From positions 62,001 to 126,000 of the forward strand of contig KZ111143.1 in assembly GCA_002077045.2 (NCBI GenBank): DNA of 64,000 nucleotides. The letters are read 5' to 3'. Each line of letters starts with the position of its first letter. Position 1 is the stretch's first letter. This stretch comes from Rachicladosporium sp. CCFEE 5018. Taxonomy: Eukaryota; Ascomycota; Dothideomycetes; Cladosporiales; Cladosporiaceae. The notes under the pieces were generated by a model, which did no database searches, was not told where the DNA came from, and worked only from the letters and a program-made list of their open reading frames with translations. The position numbers and the translations under genes were made by a program. Below are positions 41,991-52,927 of the stretch, in pieces.

Positions 41991-43854
41991 GGTATCACCG
42001 GCAGTGTCACATAGTTCAGCTGCCCTTTGCCGAAGTGGAGATTGTTCTCTCCGGCGAAGACGTCCTCAGGCCTGTCACATGTTAGCTTGCTTCTGAGAAC
42101 TGCACGTCGACATACCTGTCTTTTGGATGCCAATGTCCGAAGATCCCTGTTCCCTGGGTATCTCCACTGCTGACTTCAAACACCAACTTACTCCCCTTCT
42201 CCACCACAACATTCGTCGGCCACACTTCAACATCAACGGCATACGCCTCGCCAGCCTTGACGTCTTGCACATCGGTGCTGCGGTACTCGCGATGAGGGAG
42301 ATACTCCTTGTGCCGAGGATCGCACTCCTCGACCTTTCGCAGGCTCACGCGTAGCCAGCCTTTGCACAGTGGGATCGGGTCGCCTGCAGTGCCCGTGTAG
42401 AAGATTTCCTTTCCTGCGCTATCGAGGTGACGTAGCGTGACAAAGACGTCGATGTCTGAAGGTGCCTTATTGTCTGATGATGTGGCGGAGACGTTCAGAT
42501 GTGCCACAATGTGGCCGGTAATTTCGGTCTCCTCTTCAAAGGGTACAGTCGTAAATTGGACTAGTTGCGGATTGTCAAGCTTGCCAAGCGCCTTGTAAGT
42601 CACGAGCTTGTCTGATGCTGATGGCTCAGCGATCGACAGTCCATTGTCAGGTGTGAGGTAGTACTTGGTGTACTTCGTCCTCGCGATCGGCCACTCGCTT
42701 TCCGTCCTCCGCTTGAACATCTCAAGCTCCTTCGGTGCATCGTTGAAGCCAGGATTGCCTTTCCGCAGGACAATGTCGACAGCAGGCACCTTGCCCTTCT
42801 CGGACCATCCCACGCGGTCTTCGCCCTTGAGGAAGGCATCTAGAAAGCTCCGCTGGATCTCTACTTCCTCCTCATAGTAGAATGGCAGGTCGTGGCGTCC
42901 CACAATGCATCGCAGGTATTTGAACTCGCTTCCAGCATTCACGTAGCCCAAGATGTTGCCTCGCAAGTGCAGTAAGATGCCACCCCAGTTTGCCACCGAC
43001 AAGAGAGGCACTTTGATATCCTGCGGGTTGTAGTCTTTGCTGGCGTAGTAGTCGTCGTCACGAAATCGGTTCTCGACGTTGTCAACGTTCTGATCGCGGC
43101 GGTTTGCAGCAAGCTCTTCGTCGCCGAGATTGCCTTCGATCGTGTCTGGACCCCAGTCGGCAGCTTTCCGTCCAGGCTTGCCGTACTGATTCGTAATGAC
43201 CTGTCGATCCCACCAGAACTTAATGAACTGATTGCTGAAGATCCCGCCATGCCGGCATCGATCGCGGTAGTAGTCGCTCATACCCTCCCAGGGAATGATG
43301 GCAGCGAGACCCTTTGGCTGACGAGCAGCGACACGCCATTGACTGCCTGCATAGTAGGAGATCCCAAGTAAGCCGACCTTGCCAGATGACCACGATTGCT
43401 CTGCTGCCCACTCCACAACGTCGAAGAAAGCTTCGGAGGTTCCGCGAGACATCGTGTCGAGCACGCCAGGACTTTGACCGAGTCCTCGCTCGTCTGCTCG
43501 CACGACTGCGTAACCATGACTCGTCCAGAACTTGGGGTCTGGCGTCTCCCAAGCAGAGTGCTCCGACTTGTGTTGCGGGTTGACCTCTGCGAACGATTTC
43601 GGGTGGAAGCTGAAGCTGGTCAGCTCGAGGATCCTACAAACAAACGCTCATACTTACTCCGCGTATGAGATGTCCTTTCCATAAGGTCCGTAGGTGACCA
43701 GTACCGGGACAGGCTTGTCAGTCTTCGGGCGGTAGACATTGACACGAACAAGTCCACCCTCCTTCACTTTCAGCGGGACGTCGACATTCTGTTCGAACAC
43801 GTAGGAGAAGCTGTCTCTGTCGACGACGCTGATATCGCGGACTTGATTGGGCAT
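41991..43854 (-). CDS. CocE/NonD-family (S15-type) alpha/beta hydrolase
   Basis: Three exons: 43854-43658, 43615-42116, 42071-41991, with introns of 42 and 44 bases. The protein begins MPNQVRDISVVDRDSFSYVF, then the S15/CocE block VNVYRPKTDKPVPVLVTYGPYGKD, WTSHGYAVVRADERGLGQSPG and the nucleophile elbow LGISYYAGSQW (Ser152). The X-Pro dipeptidyl-peptidase C-terminal jelly roll is present (DIDVFVTLRHLDSAGKE, LCKGWLRVSLRK, LVFEVSSGDTQG). The last exon adds FAGENNLHFGKGQLNYV. Known relatives include cocaine esterase, glutaryl acylases and X-Pro peptidases; the fungal proteins are mostly uncharacterised. It is head to head with another alpha/beta hydrolase. The 3' exon is well supported by family ends. 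Confidence 0.88.
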
Positions 43855-44509
43855 GATTGCGAGGTTCAATGGGAACAAAATACTTAGACCTCAAATGCCT
43901 TCCGTCGTCACTATAAGAAGAGAAGCGATGTAGGCCTCGCATACTGTGAGCAGTACACTGCCAGATTATCGGCCGACACAGTGTACATTGCCCGAAGGCC
44001 ATGTTGCGGGCGGAGGAAGAGGTGGCGGTGTCGGAGAGGTGGGCGAGTCCACATCCCGTTGCACTCACGAACTTGACGCGTCAAACAGGCTGAGAACATC
44101 ATCATTGTTATTCCTCCTCAGCCAGATAAATCTCCATGGCGATCTCGCAGTTCGCAGAGGCCACCATCATCGGATGAAATGGAGAATGCTCAAGAAGCAA
44201 GGAGGTGAGGCTACATGTATGCTTGCCTGAGGTGTTCACTCCCCAGCTCTCTGTTTGAAGCGGCTACAGAAGCCTTGATCGCCAATACGGTAAGTCTAGA
44301 CTCGGCTGTCTAACATGATCGTCACTGTTGTTCATATGGTCGCTGGGTGGCTTCGACAAGACGATTTACCCCTCACCATGAGGCTTGCCCACGCGCGGGG
44401 TCAACTCTAGCCTTTCTCGACCGCAGACTATCAATTTGACCATATATACTGTTCGGCGAGACCATGTAGGCACCCATCGAGGGCCACGGGAGCCACAGCA
44501 ACAGCAAAC
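43855..44509. promoter_or_regulatory. divergent promoter region between two hydrolases
   Basis: 655 bases between two head-to-head hydrolase genes. Apart from the TATA element listed separately I recognise no operator. A shared regulator is possible but not shown. Confidence 0.4.
44443..44448 (+). promoter_or_regulatory. TATA box of the alpha/beta hydrolase gene
   Basis: TATATA inside CCATATATACTG, 62 bases upstream of the ATG at 44510. Position and sequence fit a fungal TATA element. Confidence 0.5.
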
Positions 44510-45460
44510 ATGTCGGACTTACAAGCAGAGACATACGACCACGCTGGCAAGCCAGTCCACCACGGCCGCGCTCGCGTCAATGGCATACGAATGCACTACA
44601 TCACTGGCGGCTCAGGCCCAGCGATCCTCCTTCTCCACGGCACGCCCAAGAACAGCTTCTACTGGTACAAGCTCTTCCCCTTGCTGACCAAAGACTTCAC
44701 ACTCGTTGCGCCTGATCTTCGGGGCTTCGGCTACACCGACAAGCCACCGGCGACAGACGGCTACGACTCTGTGACCAACGCCGACGATGTAGCGGAGCTG
44801 ATGACCCAGCTCGGCCACGAGAAGTTCTACCTCCATGGCGAAGACCGAGGTGCCGACTATGCCTACGCAGTGGCAGCAAAGTACCGGAAACGTGTGCTCA
44901 AGCTCTCCTTCTGCGAGATGCTCGTCTCTGGCTTCGGACTTGAAGAGAGTAGCTTCTGGACCAAAGAGAATGTCACCGCGCAGTATGACATGCGAGGCGT
45001 GTGGTGCTGGCATCTCGGCTTCTTCTACTTGCCACACATCCCCGAGATGCTGATCCAGGGCAAAGAGCGCGAGTTCTGGGAGATGTTCATCAAGCAGGAG
45101 TGCTACAACCCAACCTCGATCGAGCCTGTAGCATTGAACCATTGGATCGAGTGCGTGAAGCAGCCAGGATGTCTGCGTGGGATCCTCGAGACGTATCGTG
45201 CAGGGCTGAAGAGCGGGGACCTGCACAAGGAGATGTTGAAGAAAGACGGCAAGCTGACGTTGCCTGCCATGACCATCGGAGCGCCAGAGTTTTTCGGGCC
45301 GACAGTGAAGGACAACATCCTGCAGCTGGCGGAGAGCGTGGAGCGGTCGAGGATATATGAGGAGTGCGGGCACAGCCTCGCGCTGGAGAAGCCGGAGCGG
45401 TTGGCCAAAGACTTGAAAGACTTCTTCCTTGACGATCCCGACTGGGAGCCGCCAAGATGA
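44510..45460 (+). CDS. alpha/beta hydrolase, epoxide hydrolase / haloacetate dehalogenase type
   Basis: Intact 316-codon frame. The fold marks are in order: ILLLHGTPKNSFYWYKLFP (HGxP oxyanion loop), VAPDLRGFGYTDKP, and nucleophile elbow LHGEDRGADYAY with Asp112 in the GxDxG position. A helical cap follows (MRGVWCWHLGFFYLPHIPEM), and near the end YEECGHSLALEKPERLA supplies the His. An Asp nucleophile rather than Ser points to epoxide hydrolase or haloacid dehalogenase chemistry instead of an esterase. There is no signal peptide, so it is cytosolic or peroxisomal. It stops about 100 bases before the convergent regulator gene. The exact substrate is open. Confidence 0.88.
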   Translation: MSDLQAETYDHAGKPVHHGRARVNGIRMHYITGGSGPAILLLHGTPKNSFYWYKLFPLLTKDFTLVAPDLRGFGYTDKPPATDGYDSVTNADDVAELMTQLGHEKFYLHGEDRGADYAYAVAAKYRKRVLKLSFCEMLVSGFGLEESSFWTKENVTAQYDMRGVWCWHLGFFYLPHIPEMLIQGKEREFWEMFIKQECYNPTSIEPVALNHWIECVKQPGCLRGILETYRAGLKSGDLHKEMLKKDGKLTLPAMTIGAPEFFGPTVKDNILQLAESVERSRIYEECGHSLALEKPERLAKDLKDFFLDDPDWEPPR

Positions 45461-45567
45461 TGATCGTTTGTACAATTTGATAGTAGTATAATCCAGCAAG
45501 GTCACAGCGCCACTGTTCCTCTTCACATTGTTGACACACATAGTGTAAATTGCGGACAGCATCGGCC

Positions 45568-48500
45568 TCAGTCGGAAAGTCTCCCAAGCTCGTCCATCAG
45601 ATTGGCCAGATTGTCGACAAGTGGCGGTAGTCCCTGCTTGCTCTGAGGAAAGTTACCTCTCAGCACAGCGGCAGCAATGAGCATGACGCCTTTGGTATTG
45701 TACAACGCGCAGAAGTCACCGGTGATGTTCGTGTTGGCCTCCCTGCTTGGAAGAACGTCATTGGTGGCATTCGGTACACTCTGCAGGCCAGGCACGCCTC
45801 TTCCAAGCTGAGTGAATGCTTTCGAGTGCTTGTCTTCTGGGCCGTCGACACAAAACTTCTGCCTCGTAAATCCAGTGGGCGTCGCTACCGGTAGGATCTG
45901 CGAGTGCCGAGCCCGATTCCCGATTGGAGTGTGCATACCGCTGTTCCGACTGGCGTTCGAAGTGACCATGCCATAAACCCACAGCGTCAGCGCCGCGTGG
46001 TGCACTGCAACAGCGTAGAAATCTCTCAGTCTCGTCTTCTCGAAGGCACGAGCACTTCGAAAGACCTGGCCAGCGTGCCAGACGGCGTGCCGTGACTCGG
46101 ACTCCTCTGTCCATGCCTTGATCTGTGGGTAGATCTTACGAGCTTCGTCCTCACCTGCGCGCCCGGAGAAGAGCTGTATGTCACCTAGCGACACATGTAG
46201 CGTCATCATCAAGAAGTGAAGTGTGAAGGTGAGCTCAGGTGGAGTGCCTGTGTCCGTCTCGCTGAAGGTAAGGAAGTTCGATAAGCTCTCGTATCTGCAG
46301 GGTTGTTAGTCGACAGTCCGCTGGTCTACAAGTCGTCAATACCTACATTTCTCGCAATCGCATGCTATGTATTGGACCACGCTCTGTCTGCCTTCGAACA
46401 GGGTAGTGGCGCATCATCTGAGCTTGTTGCCGGTACTCCGACACATCATGTGCGATCGCATGTGCCACGAGGAGCTGGCAAAGTGGCTTGTCTGCGTAAA
46501 GTTTCGTCGTACCGATCAAGAGGGGATCTGCCACTATGTCGACCAGTGAAGGTAGGGGAGGGGCGTCGAGACTTTGTCGTGCAAGGAATGCATTTCGCCA
46601 TGCATGTGCGTTGGGGGCGTGCCACAGATCGCGCGCTGCAGGTATGGGCAGTAGCATCTGCGAGGATGATATGAGTGCTGGACGGATCTGCACAAGCATC
46701 ACCTGCGAGTCGTGCAAAAAGATATGGAAACACAATCGCTTCCAGCTTTCTTGCTCAACCCACTCTCGCCATTTCTCCTCCAGGACTGCGTCTGAGTCGT
46801 GTAGCGTTGGAGCCACATGCGTGTAGCGGAAGCGAGAGAATGCATTCGACCATGTCATCATCGTTGCAACTGGCTGCAGGAAAGCACTTGCAATCTCGGT
46901 CTTTCGCCGGAAGCCACTCCAGACACCGATGTAAATCCAGAGCATACTTGCTCTGACCGCTTGAATCTCTCGGGTCGTGCTGTTGTCCTTCTCGAAGATC
47001 TCGCCCACTGCAAAGCGCACGACTTCTTGCAGGATCAATCCCACTTTCCAGATAGGTGGCAAAGCAACGCAACCCGCCCCCTTTGCTACCATTGCAAGAA
47101 GCGACTCTGTGCGCGTCCGCTTGGGATCGAACGTTGGCGCATGTATTATCGAGTCGATCTGGTACGAGTCTTGTAGGAGCGCCAGGTCTATGAGATCTTC
47201 AAGCAACTGTAGTGAAGGGAATGAAGGAACAGATCTGCGCTACGGTCAGCAATGCTTTGCGATCCAATGCCTCAGCAGCTAACGCGAGACAAAGCTCGCA
47301 GTGAGTCACAGTGAGCGACTCACAGTCGATGCACCGTGCACTGCGTGACCACTCTCATCATCCGGTCTCTTGCCTCGTAGTCAAGCGAGACATGGTGATA
47401 CTGCCTCGCACTCGGACTTGTCATCTGATCTGCTGCATCCACACGATCTTGCTGAACGTCAAGCTCATAGTGCTCCGAGAACGCATGCACACCCTGTGGA
47501 GGGATCCAATGGTTCCAGGACCACGGCGACTTGTCCAATGCCTCGGATCGGGAGCCTGCCTCAGATCCTGGCGTGGGGACACTCTCTTGAACCATCTCGC
47601 TTGCATGTAATGCCTTTACTGGCGGCGGTGCAGGTGTCCTGGCGAGACCATCTGATAGAAAGCTGAAGTCAAAGTCTGCAGGTCCGAAGTCGAAGTCTGC
47701 ATTGAAGTTCATCACATCTGGCGGCATCAACGCTGCGTCGTTCATACCGGGTCCTCCCGGCATCATGATCTGTTCGAAAAAGTCGGGGTAGCCATAGTCG
47801 AAGATCATAGAGCTCATGTCGGTCGGAGGTCCCAGTGGTCCCGGCATGGTCTCTGCACCAGGAATTTGCTGCATTGGAGGTTGCATAAGCACGTCCTGAA
47901 AGCTATATGGCGTGGGAGCTGCATAGGTCGGCTGCTGTAATGACTGAGACGGTCGAATCTGGTGAGGCGCGTCTACGGTTCCCGTGCTCTCGCGACGTAT
48001 GCTACTGGAATCCGCAGGTGGTACGACACTCGTCACGTTTGGCATCATGGGCATCCCTTCAGACGGTCGTCGCTCCTCGGTGTCGATGCACTCCACCTTG
48101 CGCTTCTTGCATCTCTAATGTGAGTCAGTTCCCATGTTCGCAACAATAGCGTGTCTGACCTACTTTGCACGGCCGATCATCGTCGCACTTGGTCTTTGCA
48201 CGTATGCAAGCTTCGCAGGCCTTCTCGATGCGCTTTCGCATAGGCTCGCCCTGATTGACCTTGGCATGTGCGGCACGATGGCGATTCAGCAGATCGCTGT
48301 CAATGATGTCAGTACTCGATCGATAGCGTAAGAATGTAAAAGCTACTTACGCTCTGTTAAAGCCTTTCCCGCAATCTGGGCATCGGTACGCTCGTTCGTT
48401 ATCATCTAAATCGTATTAGAGCTTGCATCGTACCTGCATGCGGGCAGTACGCACGAGTCTTCAGGTGGCGGTTCAGGTGATCATGCCTCTCATACGTGCG

Positions 48501-48614
48501 ATCACATAGGAAGCATCTATGTCGGGGCTTGGCCGGCGTCTGTTCCGTAGCACTCTCCTGGGGCGCCTGCGAGCCTGGCGCTGACTCTGAGCTCGCTGGG
48601 GAGCTCTCAGCCAT
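45568..48614 (-). CDS. transcription factor with C2H2 fingers plus Zn2Cys6 cluster
   Basis: Six exons without a break: 48614-48455, 48415-48351, 48296-48164, 48114-47324, 47234-46347, 46294-45568. Two C2H2 fingers come first (CFLCDRTYERHDHLNRHLKTH and CPDCGKGFNRADLLNRHRAAH), each split by an intron, followed directly by a binuclear cluster ACEACIRAKTKCDDDRPCKRCKKRKVEC. A Pro/Met/Gln-rich middle follows, and the fungal transcription-factor domain occupies the C-terminal half (DSYQIDSIIHAPTFDP, EIQAVRASMLWIYIGVWSG, MTWSNAFSRFRYTH). This C2H2-Zn2Cys6-fungal_trans architecture is known in filamentous ascomycetes. It is nuclear. Neighbours on either side are hydrolases and a cupin/fumarylacetoacetase pair, but no regulatory link can be read from sequence. 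Confidence 0.9.
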
Positions 48615-49068
48615 GACTCGCTTGACTTATTGGTAAAGTCTGACCACCAACCGTGTTGCGCTGCATGCTCCGGATAGCGTGCCGGGAGCCGAGCCTGCAC
48701 ACCACAGAGTCGCAATGTGTGAAGTGGATGGCAGCGAGCGAGAAGATCGGATCTGCGTGGGTGCACGGCGCGTAGTGGGTGAACTGATGATCTCTCTGGA
48801 ACGAGATCTGGGGAAGAACGTGGAGGCGGAGCTGCTAGACTCGGCGTGCTCTCGCTTAGTCAGGATATGGGGTGCTCGAGGGAGATGAACAGTGGCGTGC
48901 ATCGAGACTGCGTAACGTGCATGCGAGCACCTTTGAGACCATAACAATCTCAGCGACAGCAAGGACATGCCGATCTACTGAATGGACATAATCACTGAGC
49001 AGCAACACCCGAAGGTAATGCATCTACATTTGGACTCCTTCGGCCACAGCTGCCACTTCGCTCAATCA
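48615..49068. other. intergenic, no gene seen
   Basis: 454 bases upstream of the C2H2/Zn2Cys6 regulator and downstream of the cupin. The longest open frame on plus (48679-48888) has no family content. Confidence 0.4.
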
Positions 49069-49685
49069 TCACGACGAAGCCGGCACACCCTGCATCGTCG
49101 CTAGATCCTCTCCCAGCTTCTTTCCACCTACAACAATTGGCTGACTGGGCTGCAAGACATAGATCATCCTCGCCCACTTCGTGTCGCTCAGGTTCCTCCA
49201 TGCATGCATCGTCCCTCGTTGGATGCACTGATCGCCAGGTCCCATTCGTCTCGTTTCGCCACTGTCGAGCACAAGCTCCATGTCACCTTGTAAAACAATT
49301 CCCAAATCTAGCGAGACAGTGCTGCGAGAATATTAGCTCTGACGCCCTCGTCAACAATGTCATTCGCAGACGCCTTCCGCACGCACCGATGCATCGGACT
49401 CAGATGCCCTGGCTTGACGTCCACGATCCGCACGACAGTCCCGGTGGTGTTCACCAGCCCTGGAGGTGACGCGAGGTACTTTTGGTAGCCATCGAGATCC
49501 TTGCCGTCGTTCATCTCGACTGGAAACTGCTGTGTGACATAGGGGAGCGAGAAGATAGCACTGCCGTTGTCGACGACCGTCGTTGGCAGCTTCTCGTCCA
49601 GCTGGTCTGAAATAACGCTTTTGCCTTCGGCATCGTGTGTGGTGATGATGCGAATCAATGGTCGAAGGTCGTTCTCTTGGGCCAT
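49069..49685 (-). CDS. cupin-domain protein
   Basis: Two exons, 49685-49387 and 49321-49069, intron 49322-49386 (GTGCGT...CGCAG), phases agreeing. It starts MAQENDLRPLIRIITTHD and holds a single cupin barrel: VKPGHLSPMHR, then IVLQGDMELVLDSGETRRMG and the second motif PGDQCIQRGTMHAWRN, ending VVGGKKLGED. About 180 residues, clearly related to the cupin at 906-1469 (shared ITTHD, QRGT-x-H-WRN and VVGGK). It is head to head with fumarylacetoacetase, 346 bases between starts. Many small cupins act on aromatic or sugar substrates, so a place in the same pathway as its neighbour is conceivable. No catalytic role is proven. Confidence 0.8.
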
Positions 49686-50031
49686 TTTATCGATTGTATC
49701 TGGTGTTTTAGATGATGGTTGACTTGGTGTTGTGGCTCAGCACTTTGCTGTGATTTCTGTGACTTCCTCGGGGTCCACTCTGATACGAGACTTGTCCAGA
49801 ATCGAATTGAGATGTCACCTACTATCCTCCTTGACCCGAAGCATACTTCAAGGTATGCTCATTCGGATGAAGTGGACACACCCACGGATCACGGCAACGA
49901 AGTGTCCGACACAACATTAACCCGAAGAACTGAACAAGAGACCTGTACAGAAAGTCAAGAAGACCTGAAGGCTGCATACTAGACAGCTCTCATACACTCA
50001 AGGAACGCACCAACCTTGGAACGCTACAACC
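49686..50031. promoter_or_regulatory. divergent promoter region, cupin / fumarylacetoacetase
   Basis: A 346-base head-to-head spacer. No clear TATA or palindromic operator was found. The shared promoter would allow coordinated control of the two enzymes. Confidence 0.4.
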
Positions 50032-51308
50032 ATGACTTCATCACTGTCCGGCTACAGCTCACACTTTGGCATAAGAATGTCCCTTTCGGCGTAGGGTCTT
50101 CGACCAATCACCCAGAGCCACAAGGCGTGACACGACTGGAAGACAATATCATATTTCTAGCAGATCTGAACGACATACTGCAGGACATTCCGGATCTACC
50201 ATCTTCGATATTCTCGCATCCCACCCTGAATGCCTTCGCAGCATTACCCAAATCGGTTCACCAAGATGTCCGAAGTAAGCTTCAAACCGCCCTGAAGGAC
50301 GTAAGCACGCTGCCGAAGAATGCAGTAGAGCCCATCGCGTCCGTCACAATGCACCTCCCTGTCAGCTGTGGCGACTTCTCGGATTTCAGCTGCTCCTTCG
50401 ACCACGTCCAGAACGCTTCAGAAGCCATGACAGGGACTCGCTCACATCCACCGGCCTTCTTCTACCAGCCCATAGGGTACGCTGGTCGATGCAGTAGCCT
50501 CGACGTCTCTGGCACTCCGCAGAATCGACCGATTGGGACGTACTGGACAGGTAAGCCAGGAGCGAGTGACATTACTTTCGGGCAAAGTCGAAGGATGGAC
50601 TATGAGCTTGAACTAGGCGCTATCGTGGGGAAGCCGCTGCCGAGAAAAGAAAGGCTGCTTGCGAAGGATGCTGGCGATCACATCTTCGGTTTCGTCCTGG
50701 TGAACGACTGGAGCTGTAAGTTCTGACGCTGCCTTCTTCTCGCGAGAGTACACTAATACAATCCAGCCCGAGACATCCAAGCACTGGAGATGAATCCCCT
50801 CGGTCCACTGAACGGCAAGAACCTAGGCACAAACGTCTCACCTTGGATTGTCACATCAGATGCGCTGAAAGCCTTCCGCAAGCCTTCGATCGCCCGTAGG
50901 GAAGGCGTGAACATCCCCAAGCATCTGAGTGACTCCGGAAACGAAGCACTAGACATTACGCTCCAGGTCCACTTATCCAGTGAGACTGATCGAAAGTCCT
51001 CCATCATCGCATGCAAGTCCAACAGCGCCTACATGTACTGGACGCTTGAGCAATGTCTGTCGCAGCAGGCCTTGGCTGGCTGTGGGCTGCGGACCGGCGA
51101 CATTGTGGCGACAGGGACCGTGAGTGGTAGCGGCGAAGACCAACATGGCTGTCTGATGGAGTTCATGAAGCAAGGCGCCACTCCGCCAAGAGGGTATCTT
51201 GAAGATGGCGAAGTAGTGACATTAGATGGGTACTGTGGTGAGGGCGTGGGGTTCGGAGAGTGCGTTGGGACGCTCTTGCCTGCCAAGCCGTTTGATCATT
51301 TGCTATGA
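50032..51308 (+). CDS. fumarylacetoacetase, with one missing base near the start
   Basis: The last enzyme of tyrosine/phenylalanine catabolism, splitting fumarylacetoacetate to fumarate and acetoacetate. The best start is ATG 50032 (MTSSLSGYSSHFGI), after which one base must be added at about 50086 (AAGAATG, probably AAAGAATG) to reach NVPFGVGSSTNHPEPQGVT. The intron is 50716-50766. The FAH core is clear: SCGDFSDFSCSFDHVQNA with the catalytic loop, GQSRRMDYELELGAIVGKP with the metal-binding ELE and FGFVLVNDWSSRDIQALE. Also present are LNGKNLGTNVSPWIV and LRTGDIVATGTVSG. Length is about 408 residues, close to normal. A fungal paralogue used in another aromatic pathway cannot be excluded. Confidence 0.88.
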
Positions 51309-51680
51309 AAGGCCCTCGTGTAGAGGTACAAAGTCTACAGCGTTGCGGTCCACCTGCTAGACCCTGTTTCTCTGCTGCAGAGTGCGTTTCAGTCTCAGAA
51401 TGAACAATTATCAAAAGCTTTGACAGGGTCAAGCGTCCGGCGCCGCGGTGCAGTCGAGCTGATTTCTTGAAAGATATGTCCCGAAGCAGGCGAAGTCTTG
51501 GACTTCCAGATTTCAGCAAAGTTGGCATCGCTTGGGCGTTCCCGCTGTCCGGAATAGCGTACGCACTGGTGCTTGAGAAGTGCGCCGAGCCGTAGCAAAG
51601 CAGGCAAGAGCAGAACGACATCGTTCCTGGTTGGCCGGATCGAACAACTTAACTTGAACCTTACCTCAGGCCGAGGCTGC
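51309..51680. other. intergenic between convergent genes
   Basis: 3' ends of fumarylacetoacetase and the citrate carrier face each other. Open frames on minus have no family content. Likely UTRs and terminators. Confidence 0.45.
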
Positions 51681-52610
51681 TCACACATACTTCCTGTCCG
51701 GATCCAGCCGCTCCATTAGGTCCATGGTATACTCGTACATCGTGAATACGATGCCACCACTAAAGACCAGTCTGCCCAAACGCGGCACCGCACCACTCCA
51801 CAACTGCAGCACACCCTCTTCTCGGAAGATCTTGACTGCGCAGTCTATGCTGTTCTTGTACAGACCCTTCGCGTCGAGTGACTGCATCCTCGTCTTGACC
51901 GTATCAATTGGCTGAGTGGCATACACAGTAATGACTCCAGCCATCCCACCAATGCCGAACGTGGACAAGGCGCCCAACTTCTCCCCAGGAGCCACATATG
52001 ATTGCGCCAGCTGCTTCAATGACGTATAAGACGAGAAACGCACAGCTGAGTTCGCAGCCTGTCTTGCAGTTGTTGGCACGAATCCCTTAAAGAACCCCCT
52101 GACACCCTGCTCGCGGAAGATGACTCCAGAGCCGTGTAGAAAGCCGTTCATGCGCGGTTGTGGCCGCTTGCGATCGTCTATGAGTTGCGTCTTAATACTC
52201 TCGAACGGTGTGACAGCAAGCAGGGACTCTGTTGCCCCAGCCAGGAAGCCGCTCACAACTGTCATGGGCCCCGATATCCCGCCCTGTCCATCGCCGAGTA
52301 ATTGCTTGTATTGATCAAACGCCACGAAGCGGACACCAGCTTTTATGCTGTTGCCAATGATCAAAGTCGTGCATCCAGCGTACCATTGTGCACCAAACGG
52401 AGGGAACGGGACTTTCTTTGCTGCAGACAGTCGGGAGTTGAGCTGTATGCGAGTTTTCGCGAATTCGGCTGGGTACGTGATCGCGACCTCGACGGCGCCA
52501 GCGGATGAGCCTGCTAGGACACTTCGAAGTGGTGAAGGCTTCTCCTTCTTCTTTGGCGACTGGGATTGGTGGGTTGTGAGGCCAATGTTTGGCACTGTGA
52601 TTGTTGACAT
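51681..52610 (-). CDS. CTP1: mitochondrial tricarboxylate (citrate) carrier
   Basis: Intact 309-codon frame. It exchanges citrate/isocitrate and malate across the inner mitochondrial membrane, exporting acetyl units for lipid synthesis. Three carrier repeats each start with the signature: YPAEFAKTRIQL, TPFESIKTQLIDDRKR and TQPIDTVKTRMQSL. The second is typical of Ctp1/SLC25A1. Also fitting are AGSSAGAVEVAITYP, AGATESLLAVTP and GFFKGFVPTTARQAANSAVR. No intron. It stands head to head with MAM33, another mitochondrial gene, across a 317-base spacer. Confidence 0.93.
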   Translation of the reverse strand: MSTITVPNIGLTTHQSQSPKKKEKPSPLRSVLAGSSAGAVEVAITYPAEFAKTRIQLNSRLSAAKKVPFPPFGAQWYAGCTTLIIGNSIKAGVRFVAFDQYKQLLGDGQGGISGPMTVVSGFLAGATESLLAVTPFESIKTQLIDDRKRPQPRMNGFLHGSGVIFREQGVRGFFKGFVPTTARQAANSAVRFSSYTSLKQLAQSYVAPGEKLGALSTFGIGGMAGVITVYATQPIDTVKTRMQSLDAKGLYKNSIDCAVKIFREEGVLQLWSGAVPRLGRLVFSGGIVFTMYEYTMDLMERLDPDRKYV

Positions 52611-52927
52611 GATCGCGTAGCGGTGAGTCTCAATGGCTCAAGACGTGTACGAGATCTGACACTCCTGACCGAGTAGGCTACGTCGATCTTGCTAGTACTA
52701 GCTGCTACGCATCGGGGCTATTGTTGGTAGGGGAGTACCTTCGTGTTCAAACATTCGAGATGCTCGTCATTTCTGGAGCGGAACGAGGTCCGCCACACTC
52801 CCGAGCTCTCTGTAAACCTTCCGGTCACATGCGATACACCACATCCAGTGTACATACCCATCCTTCGATCTTGCGACCTTTCAAGCCACTCTAGATCTTG
52901 CCGCCGTCTTCGAGAAAAGTTCCCACT
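52611..52927. promoter_or_regulatory. divergent promoter region, CTP1 / MAM33
   Basis: Two genes for mitochondrial proteins share this 317-base spacer, so co-regulation is plausible. No motif stands out. Confidence 0.4.

Noticed and set aside
44612..45562. 316-codon frame on minus
   Set aside because: Exact antisense shadow of the alpha/beta hydrolase, no motifs of its own.
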